A DNA stretch of 64,000 nucleotides from Candidatus Thiodiazotropha sp. (ex Codakia rugifera) (GCA_025656675.1 JAHXHN010000006.1:38455-102454), one strand, 5' to 3'. Shown: positions 39,260 through 49,531, counted from the stretch's first letter. The notes: generated from the sequence alone by a model not told the origin. Made by a program: numbers and translations.

Positions 39260-40312
39260 TTATAAATTATTTATCATTTTTTTTACATATGATAAATGAC
39301 CTAAGGATTTGTTTTTTGCTATGTTAGTCTCACTAAATGAATAATTTATTTTTAACTCTCCGGATATATATTGCTTAATTTCCTGAATTAATCTTGCTTG
39401 ATCATTTGAATTGTACAAATATCTTGTTAAACCTAATTGTTGAAATAGTGTTTTAGTTTTATTTTTACCGTTAAAGCTAATAAATGGAACATTTAATGAC
39501 AAAGCTGAAACGCCTAAGTGCAGCTTTGACGAAATAAGTAAGTCGAGTGAACCTATTGTTTTTAGCATATCAACTGGATCTCTGTAATTATAGATTTTTA
39601 CATTATTCTCAACCAACGGAGGAACTATTTCATACTTCATACCATACTCCTCTAAGTGACTAAGTATAAATACGAGTTCCACATCGAATTCTTTTCCTAA
39701 CTCCAGAAGCTTTACTGCCAGTTTATGCCCTGAAGAACCTGTTAAATTCAATCCAATTTTTATTCTGTTATTTTCACTATTATTATTTTTCACGCCAAGT
39801 AAGCTATTTACACCCAGTATAACGTCAGGATAACACTCTGATGAAATGCCGAGGCTTTTTAGTAACTTTTCATCACTACTTAAGCGAACACTTGCCCCCT
39901 TAAAACAGTGATTACGAAACACTTTAAGTCTTGCACTTGGCAAATAGGTATTTACACCCCCACCATCTCCACCAATCGATGCCGCAAATACAGGTATCAT
40001 GTATTGATTCATTTTATCACTGAATTTCAAAAAATCATTTTCAAAGCTGCGGGCAGTTTTTCTAAATATTGATCGAACCCTAGACCCAGGGACCAACATA
40101 CCCCCACCCCCTATCAAAATAGCGGATGAGTTATCAAACAATTCATTAACTGTATCTGCAGTATTAATATTGTAGATAGATGCAAGCTCCTTATTAAGAC
40201 GATAAACACATGGCGTATGACCCATTTCTTTTATCATATTCGAAAATATTATTGCCATTACATCATCGCCATAATTACCATAATTATACGATCCCCAGAG
40301 TCCTATCTTCAT
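39260..40312 (-). CDS. Polysaccharide pyruvyl transferase family protein
   Basis: 350 residues. The start KIGLWGSYNYGNYGDDVMA is the family signature, followed by SAILIGGGGMLVPGSR and a Rossmann-like second half (LLISSKLHLGVSALSLNVPFISF). Members add ketal-linked pyruvate to EPS sugars, giving the polymer negative charge; some have other transferase activities. It lies in the AT-rich core, isolated by gaps of 688 and 169 bp from its neighbours. Confidence 0.85.
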   Translation of the reverse strand: MKIGLWGSYNYGNYGDDVMAIIFSNMIKEMGHTPCVYRLNKELASIYNINTADTVNELFDNSSAILIGGGGMLVPGSRVRSIFRKTARSFENDFLKFSDKMNQYMIPVFAASIGGDGGGVNTYLPSARLKVFRNHCFKGASVRLSSDEKLLKSLGISSECYPDVILGVNSLLGVKNNNSENNRIKIGLNLTGSSGHKLAVKLLELGKEFDVELVFILSHLEEYGMKYEIVPPLVENNVKIYNYRDPVDMLKTIGSLDLLISSKLHLGVSALSLNVPFISFNGKNKTKTLFQQLGLTRYLYNSNDQARLIQEIKQYISGELKINYSFSETNIAKNKSLGHLSYVKKMINNL

Positions 40313-40481
40313 TAGAATAATCTACCTAACTTTAGTTGTTTAGCGAATTAACGGTGCTTATTGAATAATAATGCACGCCATTAATACAACATATATAAAG
40401 ATCACTTTAGTTGCATTAAACAATGATTTAAATTTATAAATTTTCTAATCAACCTAAAACTATAATTACACAATCCTGTTA

Positions 40482-41207
40482 TTAGCAAATCAATTTTTTA
40501 TCCAAAAATACTTTATATAAATCATTACACTCACGTAACAAAGTACTCTCATTACACTCAAGTCCGTTTTTTATATTTCTTGACTTTTGTTTTTTTTCTA
40601 ACGTTGGGCTAGCTATGGTCATCTTATTCACTGTATTATTTTTCCTGTCACGCATATCCATATACTCCAATTTAGACGTTATCTTATCACCAATAGCTGA
40701 AAGATCAGGTATAAAGTATGACCTGTTGTGCTTCCTGTTTATATACTCAATCACTTTATCCATGGAACTGACAGTAGTCTCAAAATCTACAATAATAATA
40801 TTGTTTATATTTCCCATTAACGATCGATGAAACATAATATAGTTTTTTAACAAATCCCTTCCAGATAAATATGGACACCTCATGAGTAGAGATGCAACAG
40901 TGTCAGCAGGATTTCTTATTAGGAGTATTGCAGGTATTCCTAGCTTTACCGCCTTATTAATTTGAGCACTCCCATGTACATGATGAGCAATTTTAATATC
41001 CTCTCCATTTGACACCCACATAACAGCAACTGAATAAGTATTTGCAGAGCGTGGATATCCCTCGATTACCAATTCAGTACTAGGGTCGACAACTACATTT
41101 CTTTTATTAAAGAGTTTGCAATACAGCCATATGGCCCTCAGGCCTGCAGAAGTCCTACCTAAAGTCATCCATAGTTGGTGCTTCACTACCAATAAGTTAT
41201 TAATCAT
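40482..41207 (-). CDS. Sulfotransferase-like protein
   Basis: 241 residues. LVIEGYPRSANTYSVAVMW resembles the 5'-phosphosulfate loop and AILLIRNPADTVASLLMRC the 3'-phosphate (PAPS-binding) motif of sulfotransferases. The C-terminal half is divergent. If active it would move sulfate from PAPS to a sugar of the EPS. It overlaps the end of the preceding secreted protein by eight bases, so the two are coupled. APS kinase, which makes PAPS, is encoded at 52056-52664. Confidence 0.7.
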   Translation of the reverse strand: MINNLLVVKHQLWMTLGRTSAGLRAIWLYCKLFNKRNVVVDPSTELVIEGYPRSANTYSVAVMWVSNGEDIKIAHHVHGSAQINKAVKLGIPAILLIRNPADTVASLLMRCPYLSGRDLLKNYIMFHRSLMGNINNIIIVDFETTVSSMDKVIEYINRKHNRSYFIPDLSAIGDKITSKLEYMDMRDRKNNTVNKMTIASPTLEKKQKSRNIKNGLECNESTLLRECNDLYKVFLDKKLIC

Positions 41208-42342
41208 GAATATGGTCTCGTGTCCTATAACCCGCTGCTATAAGTTTACTATCGATATGTTGTAATTGTTGTAGCTGTTTTTTTGCTAACCTCGAATATG
41301 AAAACTCAGGATGTTTCAGTGCAATAGCCCATGTAATAGCACCACATGATTGTGTGGTTTTTAATGTCCAATCAAGTGCTATATTTGTTGGGAAGTTTGC
41401 CCTACCACCTCTCCATGTTTTTTGTATAGGGAGGAATATATGTGCTTGAATTCCATCTACCAATGAAATGCCGTTGTTTTTTCCATTTTCAATTTGCTCA
41501 ATTAATTTGTAATTTTCATTTGACCATGGATCAATTATTTCAGTATTGGTGATATGGCCTGCTGTGTATGTCTCATTAAGCATTGATTTTCTTAACCCCC
41601 ACAAGTTAACAAACTTTTTTGTGACATCTTCTCGCACGCGGAAGTACTTATGCTTTTCGTTCCATGCAATAAAAGTATCTTCATTACCTTCACGCACTGA
41701 ATTTACAAACAACCCTGAGTCGCCAAATTGCGCGTGGTCAAACCACCATCCGTCAATAGTATTGCCAAATTTTACTGAATATTGTTTTAGTATCTCCCCA
41801 ATCGCTAGATGATTCGTTAAGTTGTTCTCCAGTAAATAACTATCCCAATTATCCTTTATCGTACTTTCATTTGTTAAATTTCTTTTGTTTTTTCTTTTTT
41901 CATTTCTTCTAAATAATATATTGCCTCTTGGTCCATCTGACGCATAATAAATCAGTATTTTGAAACCTTCATTTGTAAGTAATTCTATAGTTTCTTTAAG
42001 CAAATCTCGTGATGGCACCATTTTTTCGCTTATTTTGCTTTTGATATATTGATTTGTAGACGTGTATCGACCACCATAACCGCCTTCACTCAGGTTTAAC
42101 ATTACCCATACCGGCGTTTTTAGACTAGCCAATTGCTTGCTTAACGTCAGTGGATCAAATGCGTACAAGTCAGGTATATCACCAGCAGGTAATACTACTC
42201 GCACACCCCAATTACCAGCCATCCATGATTGATTGCTATCGCAATGACTCTGTGCATGACAATTGATAGATAGCCCAATAGTAATAACTGCCGTTATTAC
42301 ATGTAACTTGTTATACATAGACCTAACATTTAGTAACTTCAT
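41200..42342 (-). CDS. Secreted glycoside-hydrolase-like protein (alpha-L-fucosidase-like TIM barrel?)
   Basis: 380 residues with an N-terminal signal segment (LHVITAVITIGLSINCHA). The mature part looks like a TIM barrel: WMAGNWGVRVVLPAG, VWVMLNLSEGGYGGRYTST, FKILIYYASDGPRG and TIDGWWFDHAQFGDSG. Asp in WWFDH could be a catalytic nucleophile, as in family 29 fucosidases, but I do not recognise the family with certainty. Being secreted and embedded among EPS genes next to GDP-fucose synthesis, it may trim or degrade the polymer. A second ATG at residue 9 is a possible start. Confidence 0.5.
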   Translation of the reverse strand: MKLLNVRSMYNKLHVITAVITIGLSINCHAQSHCDSNQSWMAGNWGVRVVLPAGDIPDLYAFDPLTLSKQLASLKTPVWVMLNLSEGGYGGRYTSTNQYIKSKISEKMVPSRDLLKETIELLTNEGFKILIYYASDGPRGNILFRRNEKRKNKRNLTNESTIKDNWDSYLLENNLTNHLAIGEILKQYSVKFGNTIDGWWFDHAQFGDSGLFVNSVREGNEDTFIAWNEKHKYFRVREDVTKKFVNLWGLRKSMLNETYTAGHITNTEIIDPWSNENYKLIEQIENGKNNGISLVDGIQAHIFLPIQKTWRGGRANFPTNIALDWTLKTTQSCGAITWAIALKHPEFSYSRLAKKQLQQLQHIDSKLIAAGYRTRDHIHD

Positions 42343-42502
42343 GATTAATATTTATTTCCAATATATTACAACAATATGTATAAAATACTGAAATTATGTA
42401 ACTGCTTGTAAAATATTAATAGAAAGAATTATTCAACGATTTATTTTAACTTCATTAATATTCATTCTATCCATGCGCCCCTCTTTCAATACGTATTCGT
42501 GA

Positions 42503-43627
42503 TTACTTCACACTCGCCGGTTTATGTTGTTTATTATGTAACCGTTTCATGTAATTCTCCCTTGTAAACTGACTCTGTATAAAAAAGTACGTTATCATTA
42601 CATGTTGATAAATAATTACATTATCTGTAAACAATAGTGTAAGTAGCGCAAGCGCCATAACTTTTTGCTCAAATGTTTTCTGATTTAACAATAAAAACAA
42701 AAAAAATATTAATATTATAAATCCATATTCAATCAATATTACCAGTATATCATTATGCAACAATATTCTTGAACCCCCATAATGATCTTCTAAAACAGTC
42801 GCTACATTTCCTACGCCACTACCATAAAATAAATAATCCATGAATTCGTAGTCAACCCCAGTAAGCGCCCTATTCCATAATAATTGCCTGCCTTGACTCA
42901 ACTCATTTGCAGATCTGTTAAATATCTCACTTACCTGATCATCTAGACCACCATATGCAAAATATATTGTTATAGAAGTTAGAATTATTGATAAGGATGT
43001 TATTATATAAGGACTGAAAATAATATTTCTTACTTTACGTGGAACAAGTCGCGATAACAATGTGATCAATATTGCAATAAGAGCTATTCTTTTCAACGTT
43101 ATGGCCACCATAATGAAATGCACAAAGGAAAGCAGCCATCTTGATTGCAAGATGTAATATGAGCATAACATTGCGAACGGGAATGCTAGGGTACTTTCAA
43201 AAATTGACTTTGAATCTATTATTGAATACTTTATTACTTGTTCATGCATACCCAAATAACTTATTCCGACCTCCCACAATAATACAGTAAACAACACTGC
43301 ACCGTAGTAATGAAAATTAATCTTTACTTTTGAAAAGTCTATAAACAAAAAAATACTTGAGTAAGCGGTTACGAATAATAATTTTTTTATACTATTAATA
43401 TCATACTCATAAGCCGTTGGGAGGGAGACTAGTATAATTAAAATGAATGGGGCTACTACTCTATTGAAATTAAATGTTAAGCAGCGAAATAACAAAGCAA
43501 TAAAAATAACAATTACTGGAAGAAAGTACACAACATATCTTGCTAAAGGTATACCTAGAAGCGCAACTCCAAGTAGAGTTGTTATTATGTAGTATATCTT
43601 TTTTTCTGCTTTTATATTTTTAAGCAA
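42503..43627 (-). CDS. O-antigen/EPS polymerase, Wzy-type membrane protein
   Basis: 374 residues with about ten hydrophobic helices, low sequence conservation and AT-rich codons. A larger periplasmic loop with SANELSQGRQLLWNRALTGV and LFYGSGVGNVATVLEDHYGG, then HNDILVILIEYGFIILIFF, matches the Wzy_C / O-antigen ligase pattern (GR...W and H-N-x-x-L). It would polymerise lipid-linked repeat units at the outer face of the inner membrane. Assignment as polymerase instead of ligase follows from the Wzx and Wzz partners nearby. Confidence 0.8.
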   Translation of the reverse strand: MLKNIKAEKKIYYIITTLLGVALLGIPLARYVVYFLPVIVIFIALLFRCLTFNFNRVVAPFILIILVSLPTAYEYDINSIKKLLFVTAYSSIFLFIDFSKVKINFHYYGAVLFTVLLWEVGISYLGMHEQVIKYSIIDSKSIFESTLAFPFAMLCSYYILQSRWLLSFVHFIMVAITLKRIALIAILITLLSRLVPRKVRNIIFSPYIITSLSIILTSITIYFAYGGLDDQVSEIFNRSANELSQGRQLLWNRALTGVDYEFMDYLFYGSGVGNVATVLEDHYGGSRILLHNDILVILIEYGFIILIFFLFLLLNQKTFEQKVMALALLTLLFTDNVIIYQHVMITYFFIQSQFTRENYMKRLHNKQHKPASVK

Positions 43628-44310
43628 TTTTCAATATCCTGTTTACACTACATTTTGCATCATATTCATTATTAACGGCATATAGCCCTCTGTTAATATC
43701 TCAGCATATGTAAACAGCTGATAATATCCATAAGCTTTTCACCGCGACCAATGAAAATCTGAATCGATTAAGTACAAACCCTGCGCATCATGAAATCTTT
43801 TACTACAACGTGTAATGTATTTTAATTTTAACTTGTGTTGTCAATAGGTTTCTAACAACATAATTAATGATGTACTCGAATGAATTTACAATGTAAGCCT
43901 AACCTGCACAACGGATACTACTGCTTCGCATTGCGTCTAAATTCTTTCACTGTTGTATATTTTCACCAAGTTAACCACTTCATTGGTTTTTGAGGTTTTC
44001 AAATTCATCCATGAATGTCTAGTAATTATGGATGAGTCGATTGGATTTATATCAATTATATGTGAATGTTGGTATCTTCCTTGATTTGATTTCGAATATT
44101 GTTAGAAAAATAACGGCCTGCAGTCACCAGATCCAGTTCAAGCCCTACCAACAGCATACAATCATGAACCCGACCAATAAATAACAGTCGCTAACCTGTA
44201 AAATGAGATACTATCACCATAGCACGCTCAGAGAATGATCCATTGCAGCATGTTAGACAGTGTAGAGGCAGACAACTTAAAGTTTATTACGATGTTTTTC
44301 TTGGGCTTGT
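43628..44310. other. Intergenic region, about 680 bp
   Basis: AT-rich and without a recognisable gene, RNA or terminator on either strand. It lies between wzx and wzy, both on the minus strand, so it should contain the wzy promoter. Like the gap at 38572-39259 it could be the scar of a lost glycan gene. Confidence 0.4.
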
Positions 44311-45747
44311 CTATTTTGACTTCAACCGATCGATTGCCTCTTTTACAAACACAGGATTAATTGATGCATAAATTTTAATACCGATATATCTGTGAACCAA
44401 ATACAATGATATTATATTACTTAAAGCCAAACCAATACTGACTCCTATTGCTATTCCAATGATACCGTAACTGTTCACCAGTATTGATGATAGTGCTATT
44501 CCGATAATTCCACTAATTATAGAGACATACATAAGCGCATTCTGATGACCACATAATCCTAGCACTATAGAACTTTGACCGGTCAGCACATTTACTAGCT
44601 GTCCGATAGTCAAGATCAGGAACACCTGCGCACTATCTATATAGTCATCCCCATACAATAGTATAAGCAACTCCTCTCTAAAAGTGATTAAAATCACTGA
44701 TGCCAATAATGCAGGAATTGCTAGCAGCGTTGCAGTTCCTCTTAGAACCTTTTCTAGAGTTTTTATTTTTTTTGTTGTGTTCAAGTGAACAACTATTGGC
44801 TGAATTGCCAAGTTGGCTATCATAAGCGGGAATAACAACACGCTGACAAATTTCCACGCAGCACCATACAAAGCAACTGATTGTTGATTTAAGAATATAC
44901 CAGATAACCATATTCCAGAATTATTTAGAATGTATACTGTTAAATTCACCAATAGCAAAGGCATTGATATAGATAATAGATTCAGAACATAAGAGTTTTT
45001 TTTATATGTGTAATCCTTAAGATTAAAATATAATACTAGTGCTGCAACTACAATTGAAATACTGACTACTATTACTGATATTTCTACAGCTTGTCTCAAG
45101 CTAATTGATATATTACTCATAACAAGTAAAATCAAACAGAATGCCAATAATATCTGGCTTAAAACACCATCAAAAATAGACGCATAACCTATCTTATCGA
45201 TCCCTCTAAGCACTTCAACAGATGGTGTCTCCAATGCTAATAAAAACACCCAAATAAAAAGCAGTAATGACAATTCAACAATGACATTTGTTTGTAAAAT
45301 ATTCGCAAGATAAACATCAATCCGAAACAACCCCAAAAGCAGTATTAATAGCGACCCCAATAAGCTGATTTTCATAGCAGATATTGTTATAGATATGATT
45401 TTATAATCTGAACCGGTTGCGATTGCTTCAGAGACTAATCGAACAATAGCCTGGCGCTGCCCAAATCTTGCAAGTATTACAAAAAACATAACTACACTTA
45501 CACACAAAAAATATACACCAAACTCTTCTTGAGTTAGCATCCTTGCAAGAGTTGCATTTGTTAATAACACACTAAACACACCAACCACCTTGATGGTCAG
45601 TACAATAGCTGTATTCCCTACTATTCGTCGTGCATAGTTCATCGAATCTACTATTCTGTTTTTAATACTCAGTTTTTTATTGTGATAAAAATATCGATCT
45701 ACAATATTTAATGGCTTCGCATATAATCTAACTAATGCAGTACCCAC
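44311..45747 (-). CDS. Oligosaccharide flippase, Wzx-type
   Basis: 478 residues, with 12 or more predicted transmembrane helices. NARMLTQEEFGVYFL-type start of the polysaccharide transporter family (ATLARMLTQEEFGVYFLCVS) and later ILTIGQLVNVLTGQSSIVLGLCGHQNALMY are typical. The first 40 residues are polar, so a start at Met36 (MNYARRIVGN) is possible. It would flip undecaprenyl-linked repeat units across the inner membrane for Wzy. Confidence 0.9.
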   Translation of the reverse strand: MGTALVRLYAKPLNIVDRYFYHNKKLSIKNRIVDSMNYARRIVGNTAIVLTIKVVGVFSVLLTNATLARMLTQEEFGVYFLCVSVVMFFVILARFGQRQAIVRLVSEAIATGSDYKIISITISAMKISLLGSLLILLLGLFRIDVYLANILQTNVIVELSLLLFIWVFLLALETPSVEVLRGIDKIGYASIFDGVLSQILLAFCLILLVMSNISISLRQAVEISVIVVSISIVVAALVLYFNLKDYTYKKNSYVLNLLSISMPLLLVNLTVYILNNSGIWLSGIFLNQQSVALYGAAWKFVSVLLFPLMIANLAIQPIVVHLNTTKKIKTLEKVLRGTATLLAIPALLASVILITFREELLILLYGDDYIDSAQVFLILTIGQLVNVLTGQSSIVLGLCGHQNALMYVSIISGIIGIALSSILVNSYGIIGIAIGVSIGLALSNIISLYLVHRYIGIKIYASINPVFVKEAIDRLKSK

Positions 45748-45941
45748 TCAATCAAACAAATGACTCCGCATCTGCTTATTGATTCAATCTCTCATTACAT
45801 GAGGTAGGCAGATGAATTCATTTATACAACTATTATTAGTATTGCTGTAATTCAATTCCGAATTAACAATACAGACTAGAATCATATGCGGGTGCGCGCG
45901 GACTCCACTGCTTACATCCTACAAAACACATTATTAAAACA

Positions 45942-46760
45942 TCAATAATAACCATAGGATGAAATCTCATCCTTAGATTTATTCAACACAGTTCCAATAA
46001 TATTAGAATCTTCAATTAATTCGTAAGCTTGCTTAAGTTCATCTTTACGTGTACTACCCTCTTCTACAACCAACATAACCGCATCAATATAGGGTGAGAA
46101 AGCTATCATGTCATCACAAGAAAGTAATGGTGGCATGTCAAAAATAACAATGCGATTCGGATATCGGCTTTTCAACTCCTCCACCAATTTCACCATTTTT
46201 GGTGATGAGAGCATCTCCGAGGAGTTGGCGAAAGGCTTATTACCTGGGAGAATAACTAGTCGTTCTAAACCTGGATTGAATAGGATCTTACTCAGCTCCA
46301 CGTCTTGTGTCAGATAATCACTAATTCCTGGTTGTTCATCCGTGAAGAAGTAACGCTGAATATTGGGACGTCTGAGATCCATATCGACCAGTAACACAGA
46401 ATGATTAACATCTCTTGCTAGACTGATTGCAAGATTGATGGACGTGAGAGTTTTTCCACAACCTTCATTGGGGCTGGTCACAGCCAATGAATTCCATTGA
46501 TTTGCTTTTAACCTCTGGAGAACATGGGTACGTAAAACTTTATACTTATCTGAAATTGGGTCGTTGGTATCACCAGCGATGACTCGCTTTTCTCTTAAGT
46601 GATTTTTTGAGACTTCAATCGACCTTGTCTTGGTATAGGTTATTTTCGTTGAAATCTCTGGCTCAGGTGCTTGACGTACTACTGTACGCTGACGGTCATC
46701 ACTCTTCGTCGTTGTGTGGGCATCACGGGCACGCTCCAGTGCTTGTTTTATCTTTTCCAT
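45942..46760 (-). CDS. EPS tyrosine autokinase (BY-kinase, CpsD/exosortase-locus type)
   Basis: 272 residues. MEKIKQALERARDAH is the characteristic start of the exosortase-associated kinases. Walker A SPNEGCGKT, Walker A' LLVDMDLRRP and Walker B VIFDMPPLLSCDD are all present. The C-terminus has a short tyrosine cluster (SSYGYY) as the autophosphorylation site. It works with the Wzz-like membrane partner encoded upstream (46857-48464) to control polymer length and export. Confidence 0.92.
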   Translation of the reverse strand: MEKIKQALERARDAHTTTKSDDRQRTVVRQAPEPEISTKITYTKTRSIEVSKNHLREKRVIAGDTNDPISDKYKVLRTHVLQRLKANQWNSLAVTSPNEGCGKTLTSINLAISLARDVNHSVLLVDMDLRRPNIQRYFFTDEQPGISDYLTQDVELSKILFNPGLERLVILPGNKPFANSSEMLSSPKMVKLVEELKSRYPNRIVIFDMPPLLSCDDMIAFSPYIDAVMLVVEEGSTRKDELKQAYELIEDSNIIGTVLNKSKDEISSYGYY

Positions 46761-46856
46761 AACTTTCTCACTGCAATTTCACCCTTGAACACCTCATCAC
46801 AAAAATAAACAGCTAGTATGCACTTCATGTTAGCTGCTAATACCCATTAATTTTTA

Positions 46857-48464
46857 TCATACCCCAAGTTCTATACCCAGTTTTCGAAGAACGATGTACC
46901 AGACAACATCCAAGGGTTTATAGAACAAATGAACCAGACCCAGTGTTGTTACTATCGTAACAGCCAACCATAACATGGTCATTGTGCTACTTGCTGCCTG
47001 CTGACGGCTGTCCTCACTACAGTCTATATAGGGGATGACTGCCAAGGGGGGTGCCTTAGTAATGGCTTCGACTGCTTTACTTCCATACACAGTCTGATCC
47101 ATACTTTCTCTAACAGCAACATTGCCAAATCCACCAGCAAAGCTGATGACAAAACCCAGTAAGAGGATTGCTATCCGGTTGGGTTTATCTGGTTCTTCTG
47201 GCAACTGGGGTGGTTCGATGAGGGAGAAACGCTCGCCTTTACGTTCACGTTCCAGTGACTCCGACAATTCAGCCTCTAACTGCTTGGCCTTAACCTCCTG
47301 GTATTTTGCCAGGGCATTTTCATAATCACGGGTCAGATTACGATACTCCCGCTCCACTTGTGGACTTTGCATCAATCGTGATTCGAACTCTTTTGTCTTC
47401 GACTTAATCTCTATGCGCATCTCTCTGAGGGATGCCAATTCACTCTCTGCTGCCTGTAGTTGGGTCTCTAGTTGGAGATAGGCAGGATTGTCTGATCGGA
47501 TGATGTCACTGTGGCTGCTGGAATTGACACCAACCTCTTTTTTCAGTGCTTCGATCTCCCCAATTATTTTGATCAATGTGGGGTGATCATCTGTATAGCG
47601 AGTCGAAAGCGCCAGGTACTCTGTCTGCATGGCCTTGAGTCGATCTTCCGCTCCCATCACCCTGTTACCACTTGAGTTATATAGGTCGCTTGTGGGGCTC
47701 ATCTGCGCCAGTTCTGACTGGAGGTAGATTTTTCGCTCTTCCAGGTTTCTGATCTGCTGATTTGTTTCTGATAACTCCCGCTCATTTCGTTCCATGAGCT
47801 GGATATTCAACTGCTGGAGTTCTGGCAGGTTGTTGATATTTTGTTCTTTGAAGGTTGCCAGCAGGGTTTCCAGCTCGTTTATTTGCTGGTTTAGCTTTTC
47901 GGCTTCTGCGCCTAGGAAGCTTGAGGTCTCCAAGGCAGACTGGGCGCGCCTTTTCAGGTTTTCATCGAGATAGAGTGAAACCAACTCATTCGTCACCTTC
48001 TGGGCTACACGGGGATGCTTGCTGTTGAATGAGAGTTTAAAGGCAATGGTGGCGGTAGTGGGACGACCGCTGCGTGGATCGACCACATCGGCACTGATCA
48101 TCTCCAACTGTATCTCTTCACGGAGTTCTTCAACCAACAAGGTAATGCTCGTATTCTCCCGCTCATCCTTGTAGAGTCCATAGCTATCGATGATTTTACC
48201 CAGGTTTTCAGTAGTCATGACACGTTGACTGATAACCTGAATACGCTCTCCGGCATAGGAGGTCACAGTTGATCGAACAAGCTCGCTTGGAATCTCCTGT
48301 TGTTCGATCAGGATAGTAGCTTCTGAGCGATAGATGGATGGAAGCCCAAAAGCCAGACCAGCACTCAATACCAGTATCACCAGGGCGGGGATGATAAGCT
48401 GTTTTTTACGGCGCTTGAGTATGGCTATATAGTCGCCAATTCCTAATAACTCTTCGTCTTCCAT
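46857..48464 (-). CDS. Polysaccharide chain-length determinant (Wzz/GumC type, exosortase-locus)
   Basis: 535 residues. Transmembrane helix near residues 20-38 (LIIPALVILVLSAGLAFG), Wzz domain (IYRSEATILIEQQEIPSELV), long periplasmic coiled coil (about 170-420), then the second Wzz transmembrane helix preceded by the proline-rich LIEPPQLPEEPDKPNR. The C-terminal part has a further helix (MLWLAVTIVTTLGLVHLF) and no kinase domain. It pairs with the separate BY-kinase downstream in the same direction. Length matches the PEP-CTERM chain-length family. Confidence 0.92.
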   Translation of the reverse strand: MEDEELLGIGDYIAILKRRKKQLIIPALVILVLSAGLAFGLPSIYRSEATILIEQQEIPSELVRSTVTSYAGERIQVISQRVMTTENLGKIIDSYGLYKDERENTSITLLVEELREEIQLEMISADVVDPRSGRPTTATIAFKLSFNSKHPRVAQKVTNELVSLYLDENLKRRAQSALETSSFLGAEAEKLNQQINELETLLATFKEQNINNLPELQQLNIQLMERNERELSETNQQIRNLEERKIYLQSELAQMSPTSDLYNSSGNRVMGAEDRLKAMQTEYLALSTRYTDDHPTLIKIIGEIEALKKEVGVNSSSHSDIIRSDNPAYLQLETQLQAAESELASLREMRIEIKSKTKEFESRLMQSPQVEREYRNLTRDYENALAKYQEVKAKQLEAELSESLERERKGERFSLIEPPQLPEEPDKPNRIAILLLGFVISFAGGFGNVAVRESMDQTVYGSKAVEAITKAPPLAVIPYIDCSEDSRQQAASSTMTMLWLAVTIVTTLGLVHLFYKPLDVVWYIVLRKLGIELGV

Positions 48465-48835
48465 AGTGTGTTTGTGCCATGTCCAGATTATTAACCCAGG
48501 GATGATATCAGGAAGTATTCAGAAGAAAAAACTAATATTCGGTGATGTGTGACCAAAATTCCTATCTATTCCCAACAGAAACATGACAGATCAAACTGGC
48601 CCATCCTTTAGATAGCAGGATAATTTTCAGGTCACATCAATAGGCACCCACGTAAATGGAGCACTAACAGCTACTCATACATGTATCGAGCAAATATATT
48701 TATTGAACATATTATTTGGTGGAACCGGAAGGTATTGAATAGTGCTTGCTAAGAGCCTGGCAGTCCAAGCCCGATTTCAATGATCACCCTGCAATATGAC
48801 ATTGACTCCGTCCTTGAAATAATGACAGTCACAAT
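48465..48835. other. Intergenic region, 371 bp
   Basis: Lies between the VPLPA-CTERM gene and the Wzz-type gene, both minus strand. It should carry the Wzz operon promoter, but I see no consensus promoter, no sigma-54 spacing and no clear terminator for the VPLPA gene. Confidence 0.4.
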
Positions 48836-49360
48836 TCAAACAGAACGGCGAGCGCTGTATGTAACAAAACCCAGTATAGCTGAGCCAAAGAGCCAGACAG
48901 CGGCCGGGAGTGGCACAGGTCTCACCATAACATTATATTTGCCACCAATAGCCCCATTCACTTCGCCAGAAAAAGCAAAACCGTAAGTAGTACCTGTGCT
49001 TAATCCGTCTAGGGTAAAAGTCGCGCTAACCAAATCACTGCCAAGGTCCACCTGAAATCCGTTTTGCCCCATGGCTATGAATTCACCGATGTCGACGAGG
49101 GGGGAAGCCCCGGGCAGAAGGGCAATCTCTGTATCTGTGATGGATACATTGACGGGGCCCTCAAAGACATCAGGGATTGTAAAATTTGCCGTGTCACTAA
49201 AAGCACCCACCTGTCCCAGGTGACTGAATGTCGATGCCTCACCCCAAACAAGGATTCTATCGATAATGCTGGTTGCCGATACCACATTCCCAGAGAATAG
49301 AATCCCTGCCATTAAAACGACCATTCCTGTCATCATCTTGTTGATGAAGACGAACTTCAT
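48836..49360 (-). CDS. VPLPA-CTERM sorted exported protein
   Basis: 174 residues from the ATG at 49360 (GAGG eight bases upstream); a GTG three codons earlier is possible. A signal peptide of about 29 residues (MTGMVVLMAGILFSGNVVSA region) leads a 115-residue beta-rich domain of unknown function (DTANFTIPDVFEGPVNVSIT; FTLDGLSTGTTYGFAFSGEV). The last 26 residues are a textbook sorting tail: VPLPAAVWLFGSAILGF followed by a basic YSARRSV end. The VPLPA motif is the recognition site for the exosortase, which should remove the tail and release or anchor the protein. It is the only sorted protein in this window. Confidence 0.9.
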   Translation of the reverse strand: MKFVFINKMMTGMVVLMAGILFSGNVVSATSIIDRILVWGEASTFSHLGQVGAFSDTANFTIPDVFEGPVNVSITDTEIALLPGASPLVDIGEFIAMGQNGFQVDLGSDLVSATFTLDGLSTGTTYGFAFSGEVNGAIGGKYNVMVRPVPLPAAVWLFGSAILGFVTYSARRSV

Positions 49361-49531
49361 GCTCAACACCTCAATTTCTTAATTCAAACAAACGCGCATC
49401 TCACCCTGAACACAAAAAAATCACTATTCCTGAAAGACAACCCATTCTTTCAGAAAGCACATCATCAAGATCAGGGGATGCGGCCACTCCATTTCACAAT
49501 CGGAAACAGACGATAATTTCATATATTGCCT

